Shown here: positions 41,907-50,511 of the stretch, one piece after another
Layout: every line of letters begins with the position of its first letter
Position numbering within the stretch: position 1 is the stretch's first letter
Origin: Chitinophagales bacterium
GTDB taxonomy: Bacteria > Bacteroidota > Bacteroidia > Chitinophagales > Chitinophagaceae
NCBI GenBank assembly: GCA_017303395.1
Contig: JAFLBN010000001.1
Span: 62,001 to 126,000, forward strand
Direction: 5' to 3'
Length of the DNA stretch: 64,000 nucleotides
Position numbers and translations under genes: made by a program
Notes under the pieces: model-generated
What the model was told of the DNA's origin: nothing
What the model saw: only the letters and a program-made list of their open reading frames with translations
Databases searched by the model: none

Positions 41907-42893
41907 ATGACAGGCAAATTATTGTTGTTGATAATAATGATTGGCAGCATCAGTTGTCAATCGCAAACAAAGGGCAAAATGAAAGAAGCTAAGACGAATC
42001 CGTTATTGTGCGACACTACCACAGGCATATGCGAAGTACCGGGCGGCAACAACGTTGCAACGGTAACAAATATTAAAACGGGCATCAAGCCAATCAAAAT
42101 CATTTACTATACAGACCCTATTTGCTCATCTTGCTGGGGCATAGAGCCACAACTGCGCAAACTGAAACTTGAATACGGTGAATACATAGATATAGACTAC
42201 CGTATGGGTGGCCTGCTGCCCGACTGGAACTACAACAGCGGCGGCATCAGCAAACCGAGCGATGTGGCACACCACTGGAAAGAAGTGAGCAGATATTACG
42301 AAATGCCCATAGAGGGCGATGTATGGCTTACAGACCCGTTGCATTCTTCCTATCCACCATCTATAGCCATGAAGGCAGCACAGATGCAAGACAAAACAAA
42401 AGCCCTGATATTCCTGCGCAAGCTGCGCGAGCGTGTATTTCTGGATAATAAAAACATAACCCGCTGGGAAGTGATACAGGAAGCTGCAAGCTATGCAGGG
42501 CTTGATATTGCACTACTGAAGCAAGACTATGAAGGGCCTGCAAAGCAACTGTTTGAAGAAGACCTGCAATATGCCCGTACACTGGGTGTGCGCGGCTTTC
42601 CTACATTATTTGTATCAGCAGCAGGCAAGCAGCCTGTTACTATCTATGGCTTTCGCCCGTACGATGTTTTTGAAAGCGCAGTAAAACAATTGCTACCCAA
42701 TGCCAGGAAAGAAAGCATCAACACAGCTCCGTTAGAACTATTTAAACATTACCCTACACTTACTGTAAAAGAATATGCCGTGTTGACAGGCACAACAAAT
42801 GAGGTTGCCACAACAATGCTGGATAAACTGGTTGCAGCAAACAAGCTGAAGAAGCAGACTGTTAGCAGCGGCAGCATTTATAGCCTGCCGTAA
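41907..42893 (+). CDS. DsbA-family (FrnE/SpxH-like) thioredoxin-fold protein with C-terminal winged-helix-like tail
   Basis: 328 residues. Residues 60-255 form a DsbA/2-hydroxychromene isomerase-type thioredoxin fold with CSSC at 73-76 ('YYTDPICSSCWGIEPQL', 'RMGGLLPDWNYNSGGISKPSDVAHHWKEV', 'SYPPSIAMKAAQMQDK', 'LGVRGFPTLFVSA'). The tail 265-328 ('PLELFKHYPTLTVKEYAVLTGTTNEVATTMLDKLVAANKLKKQTV') resembles a winged helix. In relatives it begins cytosolically at MKEAKTNPLLCD (here Met25, 41979). This copy has an extra N-terminus resembling a lipobox (IGSISCQS). Localisation is therefore uncertain. Divergent from an HxlR regulator. Confidence 0.82.
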   Translation: MTGKLLLLIIMIGSISCQSQTKGKMKEAKTNPLLCDTTTGICEVPGGNNVATVTNIKTGIKPIKIIYYTDPICSSCWGIEPQLRKLKLEYGEYIDIDYRMGGLLPDWNYNSGGISKPSDVAHHWKEVSRYYEMPIEGDVWLTDPLHSSYPPSIAMKAAQMQDKTKALIFLRKLRERVFLDNKNITRWEVIQEAASYAGLDIALLKQDYEGPAKQLFEEDLQYARTLGVRGFPTLFVSAAGKQPVTIYGFRPYDVFESAVKQLLPNARKESINTAPLELFKHYPTLTVKEYAVLTGTTNEVATTMLDKLVAANKLKKQTVSSGSIYSLP

Positions 42894-42900
42894 GTGTTGA

Positions 42901-43164
42901 TTATTTTACTTTGGTAAGAAAATCAGTAACAAACCCTTCCAGTGCACTACAAGCCATAAAGAAGGGTTTTTCTGTTATATGCATCTCTACAGCATCGGGC
43001 AGTAGTGTATAGTCTGCACCTATGCTACCAAGCATGGTGTTCATGGTAAAAGAACCACCTGTTTCTGTTTCTGTCAGGGTACCGTTGTTCTTAGCCACTA
43101 CATGCTTCAGTTTAGATAGCATAGCCTCTGTATTTCCCGAATGCGGCACTTTAAAATCGCACAT
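42901..43164 (-). CDS. Small conserved hypothetical protein (87 residues)
   Basis: MCDFKVPHSGNTEAMLSKLKHVVAKNNGTLTETETGGSFTMNTMLGSIGADYTLLPDAVEMHITEKPFF..., an alpha-beta fold with no signal peptide; the pattern resembles small SRPBCC-like or polyhydroxyalkanoate-system proteins but I cannot assign it. A perfect box TAACTTTG (minus) lies at 43187-43194, 22 bp before the ATG at 43164. It ends 7 bp from the convergent DsbA-type gene. Confidence 0.7.
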   Translation of the reverse strand: MCDFKVPHSGNTEAMLSKLKHVVAKNNGTLTETETGGSFTMNTMLGSIGADYTLLPDAVEMHITEKPFFMACSALEGFVTDFLTKVK

Positions 43165-43288
43165 TTTTTCGCTGTTTTTGCTATAGCAAAGTTAGGGTTT
43201 CTTGTATTTGGGTGTGTTAATGACTGGAAATGATTAATTTAGGTTTAACACAATTCAATTTAGACCAAAAGACCAAAGACCTCGTATA

Positions 43289-44758
43289 ATGAAACTTAAA
43301 GCACTATTAGCATTTACTTTATTTTCATCAACCCTTTCTGCTCAAAACATATTCCCGGTAAAGTTGAGTAATTGTAAAGCAGATCAATTCTGCCTTGATT
43401 GTGGTGATACTAAAGCAACATATGATCAAAAGAAGTTTTCCGATATTATTGAGAACTTAAATAAATCTTTAAACCTTCAAGGCATAGAGGGAACAGTAAA
43501 GTTTCAAGTGCTGGTTAGCAAAGACGGTAATGCATGTGTTTTAAGTCATACAGACAAGTCGAACAACCCAATATCATTAAAGATTATTGATGAACTAAAT
43601 CAATTAGATAATTGGTACCCTGCAGTCACAAATTCGAAGAAGGAAGAAAAGACCTCAATAACACTAGCATTTACAATAGCCAATAATAAACTATCAGGAG
43701 ACATAGAGCGTGTAGACATTGATGACTTTAAACAATCATTTGACAAGCCTGAAAGCCCGGAAATTTATAACAAAAACTACACCTACAAGAATGAGAACTT
43801 GAAAAACTACAAGATGACAGTTTGGAATTCAAAGAATTCTACACTACCAAACAATATGATAGACCATATTTCTATTGCTAATAACGGACTGATATGGATG
43901 ACTGTTGATGAAGGGCTTGTAACATTTAATGGAAAAGAATTTAATAATCCCGCAAAAGGAATAACACCAAAAGACAAATACTTTCAATACTATGCATTAG
44001 CTACTGACAATAACAATACAACATGGATATATGCTAAAGACAACATATACAGTTGTAACAATGCTAAGTGGAAAAAATATGATTCAACCATAATTGGCAT
44101 TAGTGGTGCAAATGAAATAGTTAACTGCTCTAGAAGCGGAGAGGTTTTCTTCTCTTCCAGCAACGGACTTGTTATACTTAAAGACAACAAATGGTCCAAA
44201 ATCGACAAGCGCACACTAAAACAATTGCCATCAAATAATATATCCTATGCTAATAGAGACTCGAAAAACAGGCTATGGATAGGGACATATAGCGGGACTG
44301 TTATGATTGACAACAATGGCGCTATCACTAATTTTGAAAAAACATCAACAATACTAAAAGGGAAAACCATCACGTCAATGGATGAGGATGAAAATGGTAA
44401 TTTGTATTTTACATTGTATGAGTTTAATCCCAAAGATGAAGAAAGTGTAAATAATGATGACGGGATAGCAATAAGATATGCAGATGGTTCTTTAAAACAA
44501 TTTACAACGTCAAATTCAGGAATGCCTTTTAATGGGACCACCTGCATCTTGTATGACAAAAATGAAAAAGTCGTTTGGATTTCAACTGACAGAGCTGGTT
44601 TAGTACGATACGACTTAAAAGACGGTTGGGAAAACTATCATAATGAAAATTCAGACATCCCTACTTCATACATATCTACAATGACATTTAATGATAAAGG
44701 CACATTGTTTTTAGCTACTAGGCAAGGACTGGTTATCGTAGAAAGAAAAAACAAGTAA
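43289..44758 (+). CDS. Secreted two-component-type beta-propeller protein with TonB-C-like N-terminus
   Basis: 489 residues. Signal peptide MKLKALLAFTLFSSTLSAQ. Residues about 50-135 look like a TonB C-terminal-type domain ('GTVKFQVLVSKDGNACVLSHTD', 'YPAVTNSKKEEKTSITLAFTIA'). From 155 on, blades of the Reg_prop type recur ('GLIWMTVDEGLVTFNGKEF', 'KNRLWIGTYSGTVMIDNNG', 'VVWISTDRAGLVRYDLKDGWENYHNENSDIPTSYIS', 'GTLFLATRQGLVIVERKNK'). No TM or kinase part follows, unlike hybrid two-component systems. AT-rich compared with neighbours. Periplasmic sensor or scaffold role is conjecture. Confidence 0.8.
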   Translation: MKLKALLAFTLFSSTLSAQNIFPVKLSNCKADQFCLDCGDTKATYDQKKFSDIIENLNKSLNLQGIEGTVKFQVLVSKDGNACVLSHTDKSNNPISLKIIDELNQLDNWYPAVTNSKKEEKTSITLAFTIANNKLSGDIERVDIDDFKQSFDKPESPEIYNKNYTYKNENLKNYKMTVWNSKNSTLPNNMIDHISIANNGLIWMTVDEGLVTFNGKEFNNPAKGITPKDKYFQYYALATDNNNTTWIYAKDNIYSCNNAKWKKYDSTIIGISGANEIVNCSRSGEVFFSSSNGLVILKDNKWSKIDKRTLKQLPSNNISYANRDSKNRLWIGTYSGTVMIDNNGAITNFEKTSTILKGKTITSMDEDENGNLYFTLYEFNPKDEESVNNDDGIAIRYADGSLKQFTTSNSGMPFNGTTCILYDKNEKVVWISTDRAGLVRYDLKDGWENYHNENSDIPTSYISTMTFNDKGTLFLATRQGLVIVERKNK

Positions 44759-44781
44759 CACTTCTGAAACGAGACATCCAC

Positions 44782-44840
44782 GTCAGGCATAGTTAATAAC
44801 TACGTCCTGCGGAAACCAATCTCCTGATTGCAAGACAGAT
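44782..44840. repeat. Dispersed palindromic element, copy B
   Basis: Hairpins CAGG..TAGTTA-a-TAACTA..CCTG and CAATC-tcct-GATTG in the same order as the element at 27571-27641, sharing GGCATAGT, AACTACGTC and AATCTC.TGATT. Confidence 0.55.
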
Positions 44841-44845
44841 ACAAT

Positions 44846-44878
44846 AAAAAAGCCCCGCGATTTGCGAGGCTTTTTTGT
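44846..44878 (-). terminator. Terminator of tRNA-Lys transcript
   Basis: Stem AAGCCTCGC / GCGGGGCTT with loop AAAT (one G-T pair) and a T6 run on the minus strand. Confidence 0.85.
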
Positions 44879-44950
44879 GATCCCGTTGGGACTCGAACCC
44901 AAGACCCATACATTAAAAGTGTATTGCTCTACCAACTGAGCTACGGAATC
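44878..44950 (-). tRNA. tRNA-Lys (anticodon TTT)
   Basis: 73-nt cloverleaf on the minus strand: acceptor GATTCCG / CGGGATC with discriminator A, D-arm 'GCTCAGTTGGTAGAGC', anticodon loop CTTTTAA (anticodon TTT), T-loop 'GGTTCGAGTCC'. CCA is not encoded. The promoter is a perfect -7 box TATCTTTG (44969-44976) and the transcript ends in a hairpin. Confidence 0.96.
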
Positions 44951-44968
44951 ATTCCCTGATTGGGAGCG

Positions 44969-44976
44969 CAAAGATA
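44969..44976 (-). promoter_or_regulatory. -7 box (TATCTTTG) of tRNA-Lys
   Basis: Perfect TAnnTTTG 18 nt upstream of the mature tRNA 5' end. Confidence 0.65.
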
Positions 44977-45205
44977 CGCAAGGATCTATTTCTGCAAAAT
45001 CTTTTTGAAACTTTTTTTTCGACTTTTTACGAAACCCTTTACTGGCCTACTTATTAAAGCATAGAAATGATTTGCATTTAACCATTTCAATTGGTTTTGT
45101 CAATCCCCTCATTGTCATATTATGTTCATTTAATTTGAAAAGGTTTTTAATTAAACTTTAATGTAGCTATTTTGCTTTCTATAAAAAATTTTCAAATACA
45201 CGTAG

Positions 45206-48178
45206 ATGAAGAAATCAATTGTTGCTATGGGTTTGGCAGCGCTGGTAAGTACAGGGGCACTGGCGCACAAACACAATTACGGCGTTTCTGTTTATGACGA
45301 CTACAGCCGCCTGCCATTTGCCGGCAAGCTGGCAGCCTCAAATAATCAGAAGCTGGTACAATCGCTGTTCCCCGGCTTTCATGCCGTTACAGACAAGCTG
45401 AGCGGTGCGCCAAAAGATATTTATGGCAAGACGCTGGCTGTACCCGGCAACTCTCTCACCCAAAAATCACAGTATCTGCTCAATAATCAACTGAGGCAGT
45501 TTGAAATTGTAGCATCTGACTGGAAACAAACTAATGAGGTAAATGCACCGCATGCGGGCTTCACACATTACAAGCAGTACATCAACGGACGCGAAGTGGT
45601 GTTTTCTCAAATCAGCTTCCGCTTTACAAAAGACGGATTGCTGCAGCGCGCAGTAATCAAGTCTTACGGCCAACCACAGTCAGGCGTTACCCCTACGCTT
45701 ACACAGGCCGATGTATTGAATACCACTGGCATGCAAGCAGACCTGAATATGGTAAATGTGAGCAACCGCACAGTAGGCAACGACTGGGTTTGGTTCCCTA
45801 TACCTACATCCAACGGATACGTACTGCATCCGGCATGGCCATTCACAGTTACAGGTACAGATAAAGACGATGAAGCTATGCCTGTAGAACTGACAGGCTA
45901 TATAGATGCTACAGACGGTACTGTATTGTATAGAAGCAATGAAGTAAAAGAAGAAGTAGATCTGAAAGTAATAGGCAGTGTATATAAAGACAATATATTA
46001 TCGCCTGCCACGCTGGAACCCCTCCCCAACCTTGCTATAACTATAGGTAGCGCTACTGGCTATACCAACGATACAGGCCTGTACGTAAACAATGCATTAA
46101 ACCCTTCTCAGACAGCAGCAGTAAAGCTGCAGGGACGTTGGGTAACAGTACGCACAGCTACAGGCAGCGGCACTATACCATCTTTCAATCAGGTAATAGC
46201 TGCAAACGGTACTACATATACTTATCCTGCTACATCGCCATCCAGCGATCAGCATGTGAATGCATACTACCATACCAACAGGATGCACGATTTCATGAAG
46301 AAGTTCTATGGTACTTCAACATTTGCTACATTAGACGTTTCCCTTCCTGCAATTGTAGATATTGCCAGCAGTACAGGTTGTAATGCATTTTACAATGGTA
46401 ACTCTATCAATTTCTATGCAGAAAACAGCAGTTGTAATTCTTTTGCCAAAATTGGCGATATCGTATATCACGAATACGGGCATGGTATCAACGGCAGGTT
46501 CTACACATATATAAAAGGTAGTGGCGGCATGACCAACGGCGGCCTTAATGAAGGCTATGCAGACGTATGGGCAATGGGTGTTACTAAAGATCCTATTCTG
46601 GGTCGTGGCGCCTTCAAATCTGGTGGTAATATCCGTACATATGGTGCTACGCCAAAAGTGTACCCTTATGACCGCACCAGCGAGGTACATGCTAATGGTG
46701 AAATCATTGCAGGTGCATGGTGGAGCTATAGTATGAATGTGGGCAGTGTAGATTCTATGTCTTCTTTGTTTGCAAAAACACTTTTTGACGTACCAGACGG
46801 GCCGGAAGGAACGGAAGCAGAAGTTTATCATGAAGTACTGATATCGGCACTTGTAAATGACGATGATGATGCAAACATCAGTAACCTTACTCCGCACTTC
46901 AAAGAAATAGTTGCCGCATTTGCAAAGCATGGCATATTCCTGATGATGGATGCGAAGCTCACACACAAAGAAATTGCACATCAATCTACCGCAGGGGAAC
47001 CTATACCGGTAACAGCCAATATAGTTTGTGCAGAGCCTGCCTATTTCGGCCAAATGAAACTCATCTACAAAGCACGTAAAGCAACATCATGGGATACAGT
47101 AAGCCTTAATAATGCAGGAGCAGGTGCTTCGGGTGGTATCGACTTTGCAGGCCAGATACCAGCACAGACATCAGGCACCATAATAGACTACTTTATACAA
47201 ACATATGATGCACAAGGCAACGCTGCGTATGCTTTCCCTACAGGCTACAACCCAGCGCTTACTTCCAGCGCTATAACGCTGCCGTACCAGTTTGGTATAA
47301 ACCTGCGCAGAATAGCTACAACAGATTTTGAAACACCTGCTACAGACTGGCAAATAGGTAACTCATCGAGCGAAACTGCCACAGGTGGCAAATGGGTACA
47401 GGCAGTGCCGGTAGCTTCTTACTGGAGGCCAACAGGTGTGAGCCCTTACATACAACAACCGGGCAACGATAACACAACAGGCAACGGTTCTTGCCTTGTA
47501 ACAGGCAATGCAGCATCAACTACTACATCTTACTCCAATGCCGATGTTGATGGCGGCAGAACATTTGCAATATCTCCTGTTATTAGCATAGATGGCATGT
47601 CAAACCCTATCATCGAATTCTACAGGTGGTATGGCAACGACCAGGGCCCACGCAGCAGCAACCCTCGCAGCGATGCATGGCAGGTACAAATAAAAGATGA
47701 TGCCGGCTCTATATGGAGGAATGTTGACTTCACATATCAGGCAGACTATAACTGGCGCAGGCGTGTATTCAACGTAAAAGACTATCTGTCTTCTGCTACA
47801 AAAATACAACTGCGTTTTATCGCTATAGACGATGTAAATACCAGCCTTACCGCAAATGGCGATAATGTTGTAGAAGCTGCTGTAGATGACTTCAGTGTGT
47901 ACGATGCCTTCAGCACAGGTGTTGATGAAGTTGCTAAAAACAGTTTCAGCATACACCCCAACCCTGCAGACCAGTCTGTGAATATTACATTCTCAGCCCC
48001 GGCAGCAGGCAGCATTCGCATGTATGATATTACAGGCCGTCAGGTTGCAGCTATCAGCACCAATGCAAATACTGCTACATACAGCATCAATACAGCAAAC
48101 CTTGCAACAGGCACTTATATGCTGATGTTGCAGAATGGTGCTGCTGTAGAGTCTCATAAAGTAGTAGTAGCACACTAA
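45206..48178 (+). CDS. Secreted M36 (fungalysin-type) metalloprotease with T9SS sorting domain
   Basis: 990 residues. Signal peptide (VAMGLAALVSTGALA); propeptide about 25-250. The catalytic domain has zinc site HEYGH at 422-426 and the third ligand Glu449 in 'NEGYADVWA', the M36 arrangement. About 625-720 forms a beta domain of fibronectin-like pattern, about 720-900 a jelly-roll-like module ('TDFETPATDWQIGNSSSETATGGKWVQA'), and the last ~80 residues a sorting domain ('FSIHPNPADQSVNITF', 'IRMYDITGRQVAAI', 'LATGTYMLML'). Likely an exported, surface-attached or released protease that degrades external protein. Single gene with its own strong terminator. Confidence 0.95.
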   Translation: MKKSIVAMGLAALVSTGALAHKHNYGVSVYDDYSRLPFAGKLAASNNQKLVQSLFPGFHAVTDKLSGAPKDIYGKTLAVPGNSLTQKSQYLLNNQLRQFEIVASDWKQTNEVNAPHAGFTHYKQYINGREVVFSQISFRFTKDGLLQRAVIKSYGQPQSGVTPTLTQADVLNTTGMQADLNMVNVSNRTVGNDWVWFPIPTSNGYVLHPAWPFTVTGTDKDDEAMPVELTGYIDATDGTVLYRSNEVKEEVDLKVIGSVYKDNILSPATLEPLPNLAITIGSATGYTNDTGLYVNNALNPSQTAAVKLQGRWVTVRTATGSGTIPSFNQVIAANGTTYTYPATSPSSDQHVNAYYHTNRMHDFMKKFYGTSTFATLDVSLPAIVDIASSTGCNAFYNGNSINFYAENSSCNSFAKIGDIVYHEYGHGINGRFYTYIKGSGGMTNGGLNEGYADVWAMGVTKDPILGRGAFKSGGNIRTYGATPKVYPYDRTSEVHANGEIIAGAWWSYSMNVGSVDSMSSLFAKTLFDVPDGPEGTEAEVYHEVLISALVNDDDDANISNLTPHFKEIVAAFAKHGIFLMMDAKLTHKEIAHQSTAGEPIPVTANIVCAEPAYFGQMKLIYKARKATSWDTVSLNNAGAGASGGIDFAGQIPAQTSGTIIDYFIQTYDAQGNAAYAFPTGYNPALTSSAITLPYQFGINLRRIATTDFETPATDWQIGNSSSETATGGKWVQAVPVASYWRPTGVSPYIQQPGNDNTTGNGSCLVTGNAASTTTSYSNADVDGGRTFAISPVISIDGMSNPIIEFYRWYGNDQGPRSSNPRSDAWQVQIKDDAGSIWRNVDFTYQADYNWRRRVFNVKDYLSSATKIQLRFIAIDDVNTSLTANGDNVVEAAVDDFSVYDAFSTGVDEVAKNSFSIHPNPADQSVNITFSAPAAGSIRMYDITGRQVAAISTNANTATYSINTANLATGTYMLMLQNGAAVESHKVVVAH

Positions 48179-48201
48179 TTAGTTTTTGCACTACACAGAA
48201 T

Positions 48202-48240
48202 AAAGAAACAGGCACTTCTTACGAAGTGCCTGTTTCTTTT
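48202..48240. terminator. Bidirectional terminator after M36 protease
   Basis: 17-bp perfect stem AAAGAAACAGGCACTTC / GAAGTGCCTGTTTCTTT with a 4-nt loop, between convergent genes. Confidence 0.9.
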
Positions 48241-48878
48241 TACAATGTTCCTTTTATCAGAATCTTATCAGAGCGGGATATGCCTCCCGGGTTGATGCCT
48301 TTCTTACCTTCAGGAATAGCCGTTTTCAATTCCTCATAATATTTTACCCAAGCATCAAAGTATTGTGTTGTGCCGGGCTGTTTAAACGTCATAGGCTCCA
48401 GCCTGAAGAAAGGCTTATTGCCATTAGCATTTTTGTAAGCATCATAAATCAGCTCAGAACAATAGTACTTGCCGTTATTATACAGAAACACATCGTCATA
48501 TAGCACGCCTTGTTGCTGTAGCGCATATTTCAATGCCTGCTTATTCAGCTTTTTGTATGCAGGCTTCAGTGCGGCTACATACATAGGGTGTGTAGTTCTT
48601 GCAGCAAAGTCCTGAATAGGAGTAAGATGCACATCTTTGCCAATTGCTTCTATTACATATACACTATCATTGCGCCTGTACACAAGTCCAATATGCGAAA
48701 AATCATTACCCTTATATCCAGTAGTTACTTTTTCAATAGCATCGCACAGCGGCCCGCAATCTATATTCTGAAACAACAAATCTCCATTTTGCAGGTTTGC
48801 CACTTGCAGTTGTTGTGCCGTGCATACATTCACCACACCAATAACTGCAATAGCTATTTTAATAAATACACGTTTCAT
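48240..48878 (-). CDS. Secreted permuted papain-like (YiiX/NlpC-P60-type) hydrolase
   Basis: 212 residues from ATG 48878, giving a signal peptide (MKRVFIKIAIAVIGVVNVCTA); the longer open frame upstream crosses the promoter and is not coding. The fold is YiiX-like: 'LQNGDLLFQNIDCGPLCDAIEKVTTGYKGNDFSHIGLVYRRND' with Cys near the start and His in 'SHIGLV', and 'GKYYCSELIYDAY' supplying the second conserved Cys/Glu block. Such enzymes cleave amides in lipids or peptides; substrate unknown. Confidence 0.85.
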   Translation of the reverse strand: MKRVFIKIAIAVIGVVNVCTAQQLQVANLQNGDLLFQNIDCGPLCDAIEKVTTGYKGNDFSHIGLVYRRNDSVYVIEAIGKDVHLTPIQDFAARTTHPMYVAALKPAYKKLNKQALKYALQQQGVLYDDVFLYNNGKYYCSELIYDAYKNANGNKPFFRLEPMTFKQPGTTQYFDAWVKYYEELKTAIPEGKKGINPGGISRSDKILIKGTL

Positions 48879-48885
48879 ACAATGG

Positions 48886-48893
48886 CAAAAATA
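48886..48893 (-). promoter_or_regulatory. -7 box (TATTTTTG) 7 nt before the papain-like hydrolase ATG
   Basis: Perfect TAnnTTTG on the minus strand; 7 nt separate it from ATG 48878, so the mRNA is probably leaderless. Confidence 0.6.
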
Positions 48894-49000
48894 AACCATC
48901 TTGCTTATTAACCGCCAAGTAATAACACGCCACGCTATAACATAGACAGGCAGCGTATCGCAGATTTTTTGTAATTTGTACAACATAATTTTCCCCGTAG

Positions 49001-49771
49001 ATGAAAAAAGTAATAGCCGCATTGTTTTGCACTACTGTATTGCTTGGTTGTAAAAAGAAAACAACCGACAATACAGATATAACAATAGTAAACAGGGTAG
49101 ATAAAAGTGTTACTGTAAGTATATACCCAACAATGGACGACTACAACAATGCTACAAACGTTGTAGTTCGCAAAGTAATTGCTGCAAGCTCTAATGAAGT
49201 AATACCCGGCAATACGCTTGTAGCCGGCAAAACTTACTATATGGACTGGCATACAGACAATTATTATCAGACAAACTGGTTCAACGACAAGTATCCGCAA
49301 TCTGGTGCACAGGTAGCCATTACTCCCGTACCGGGCAACAATACCTACTATACAGAGCCTTCTTTCTCAGGCAATGCACGCACTATATTTCTTGCAAAAA
49401 GTGCAACATCCACCAAATGGCACGCAGTGAATGCATATATGTATAGCCAGAGCACAGGCTATGTTTCTTTCTGGAACAATCTATCTGCCAACGAGCGTAC
49501 ACACGAAATAACCATTCATAAAAACTTCATTGCCGACTACAGCCACAAAAACAGCAGTGGTACCAGTGTTACAGACTATCTGCCATTCAAAGTAATGCGT
49601 ACCGATGATGCATTTATAGAATTCAGAGCATCGGGCGATAGTTCTCTGGGACAAATGGTAAGCGGCACACTGCCTACAGGTATGCCACCATCATACAAAA
49701 GCAATTCTAAAGACACTGTAATGGCTTTGCTGCCAAACTCAGATTATTATTTCATGATGGTAAGAGACTGA
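49001..49771 (+). CDS. Putative lipoprotein (256 residues), first of a three-gene lipoprotein operon
   Basis: Signal peptide with lipobox at Cys17 (IAALFCTTVLLGCKKK). Mature part beta-rich: 'ITIVNRVDKSVTVSIYPTMDDYNNATNVVVRKVIAASSNEVIPGNTLVAGKTYYMDWHTDN', an Ig-like or jelly-roll layout; 'FRASGDSSLGQMVSG' later. No family recognised. It is followed closely by two more lipoprotein genes (gaps 8 and 6 bp), so a shared mRNA and an envelope role are likely. Confidence 0.8.
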   Translation: MKKVIAALFCTTVLLGCKKKTTDNTDITIVNRVDKSVTVSIYPTMDDYNNATNVVVRKVIAASSNEVIPGNTLVAGKTYYMDWHTDNYYQTNWFNDKYPQSGAQVAITPVPGNNTYYTEPSFSGNARTIFLAKSATSTKWHAVNAYMYSQSTGYVSFWNNLSANERTHEITIHKNFIADYSHKNSSGTSVTDYLPFKVMRTDDAFIEFRASGDSSLGQMVSGTLPTGMPPSYKSNSKDTVMALLPNSDYYFMMVRD

Positions 49772-49779
49772 GCCGAAAA

Positions 49780-50220
49780 ATGAAAAACAAATTATCTGCG
49801 CTGCTTCCTTTTAGTTTATTCATCATGCTACTTAGCTGGGCATCTTGCAGCCATGCAAAAAAAACTACAAAACAAGCAGTTACCCCCAGACAGGAACCTG
49901 TAGCATTTAGCCTGGATACAATTGGCACCAAATACAGGATAGCACCTAAACCGGGGCATACACTCATGATAGAAAATCTGCAAGTACACCTGACCAGCAA
50001 TACGCAACCGGGCGTCGGGGTTATCATTACCCGTGCAGACAGCAGCCGCAGCAACCTTGTATTGCCGTACATTGTTAATACCAATGTATATTCCTATGGC
50101 GGCAACATACACTTTACACTCAAAAGCGGAGATGTAGCTATTGTAGATGTTGCTGATATTATGACGGGCAAGCCTATACAGGCAAGATTCATTGTATCTG
50201 GTACAGAACAAAAAAACTAA
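49780..50220 (+). CDS. Putative lipoprotein (146 residues), second of the operon
   Basis: Signal peptide MKNKLSALLPFSLFIMLLSWASCSH with Cys23 in a lipobox-like context (SWASC). Mature part is one beta-rich domain ('FSLDTIGTKYRIAPKPGHTLMIENLQVHLTSNTQPGVGVIITRADS', 'GNIHFTLKSGDVAIVDVADIM'). Unknown family. Starts 8 bp after its upstream neighbour. Confidence 0.75.
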   Translation: MKNKLSALLPFSLFIMLLSWASCSHAKKTTKQAVTPRQEPVAFSLDTIGTKYRIAPKPGHTLMIENLQVHLTSNTQPGVGVIITRADSSRSNLVLPYIVNTNVYSYGGNIHFTLKSGDVAIVDVADIMTGKPIQARFIVSGTEQKN

Positions 50221-50226
50221 ACAAGC

Positions 50227-50418
50227 ATGAAAAGAATAACAACCATTATACTCATTACTTCTGCATTGTTTACCGCATGCAGCACATCAAAAAAAGGTGC
50301 AGATACCGGCACGGCAGATGCTGCTGCACCAAAAGAAAATCAGGCACGTGTAGAAAAAGTAACCGCACCACCGGCTAATACACAAGCACAAAAAGCTGAA
50401 ATACTGTACGATAAGTAA
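50227..50418 (+). CDS. Small lipoprotein (63 residues), third of the operon
   Basis: Signal peptide MKRITTIILITSALFTACSTSKKG with Cys18 in the lipobox FTAC, then a 45-residue disordered tail rich in Ala, Lys, Glu, Pro and Thr, ending EILYDK. Such short outer-membrane-anchored lipoproteins often act as linkers. Gap to the previous gene is 6 bp. Confidence 0.75.
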   Translation: MKRITTIILITSALFTACSTSKKGADTGTADAAAPKENQARVEKVTAPPANTQAQKAEILYDK

Positions 50419-50511
50419 TCTGTCATGATATAAATCAATACAGCATCAATTTTACAATAAATATTGTATTAGCCGATATTTTATTATCTTTAGTCCTCAA
50501 TTAAATAAACG

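Noticed and set aside
44783-44971. 62-residue open frame over the tRNA-Lys gene
   Set aside because: It reads through the tRNA cloverleaf and terminator; the RNA gene explains the sequence.
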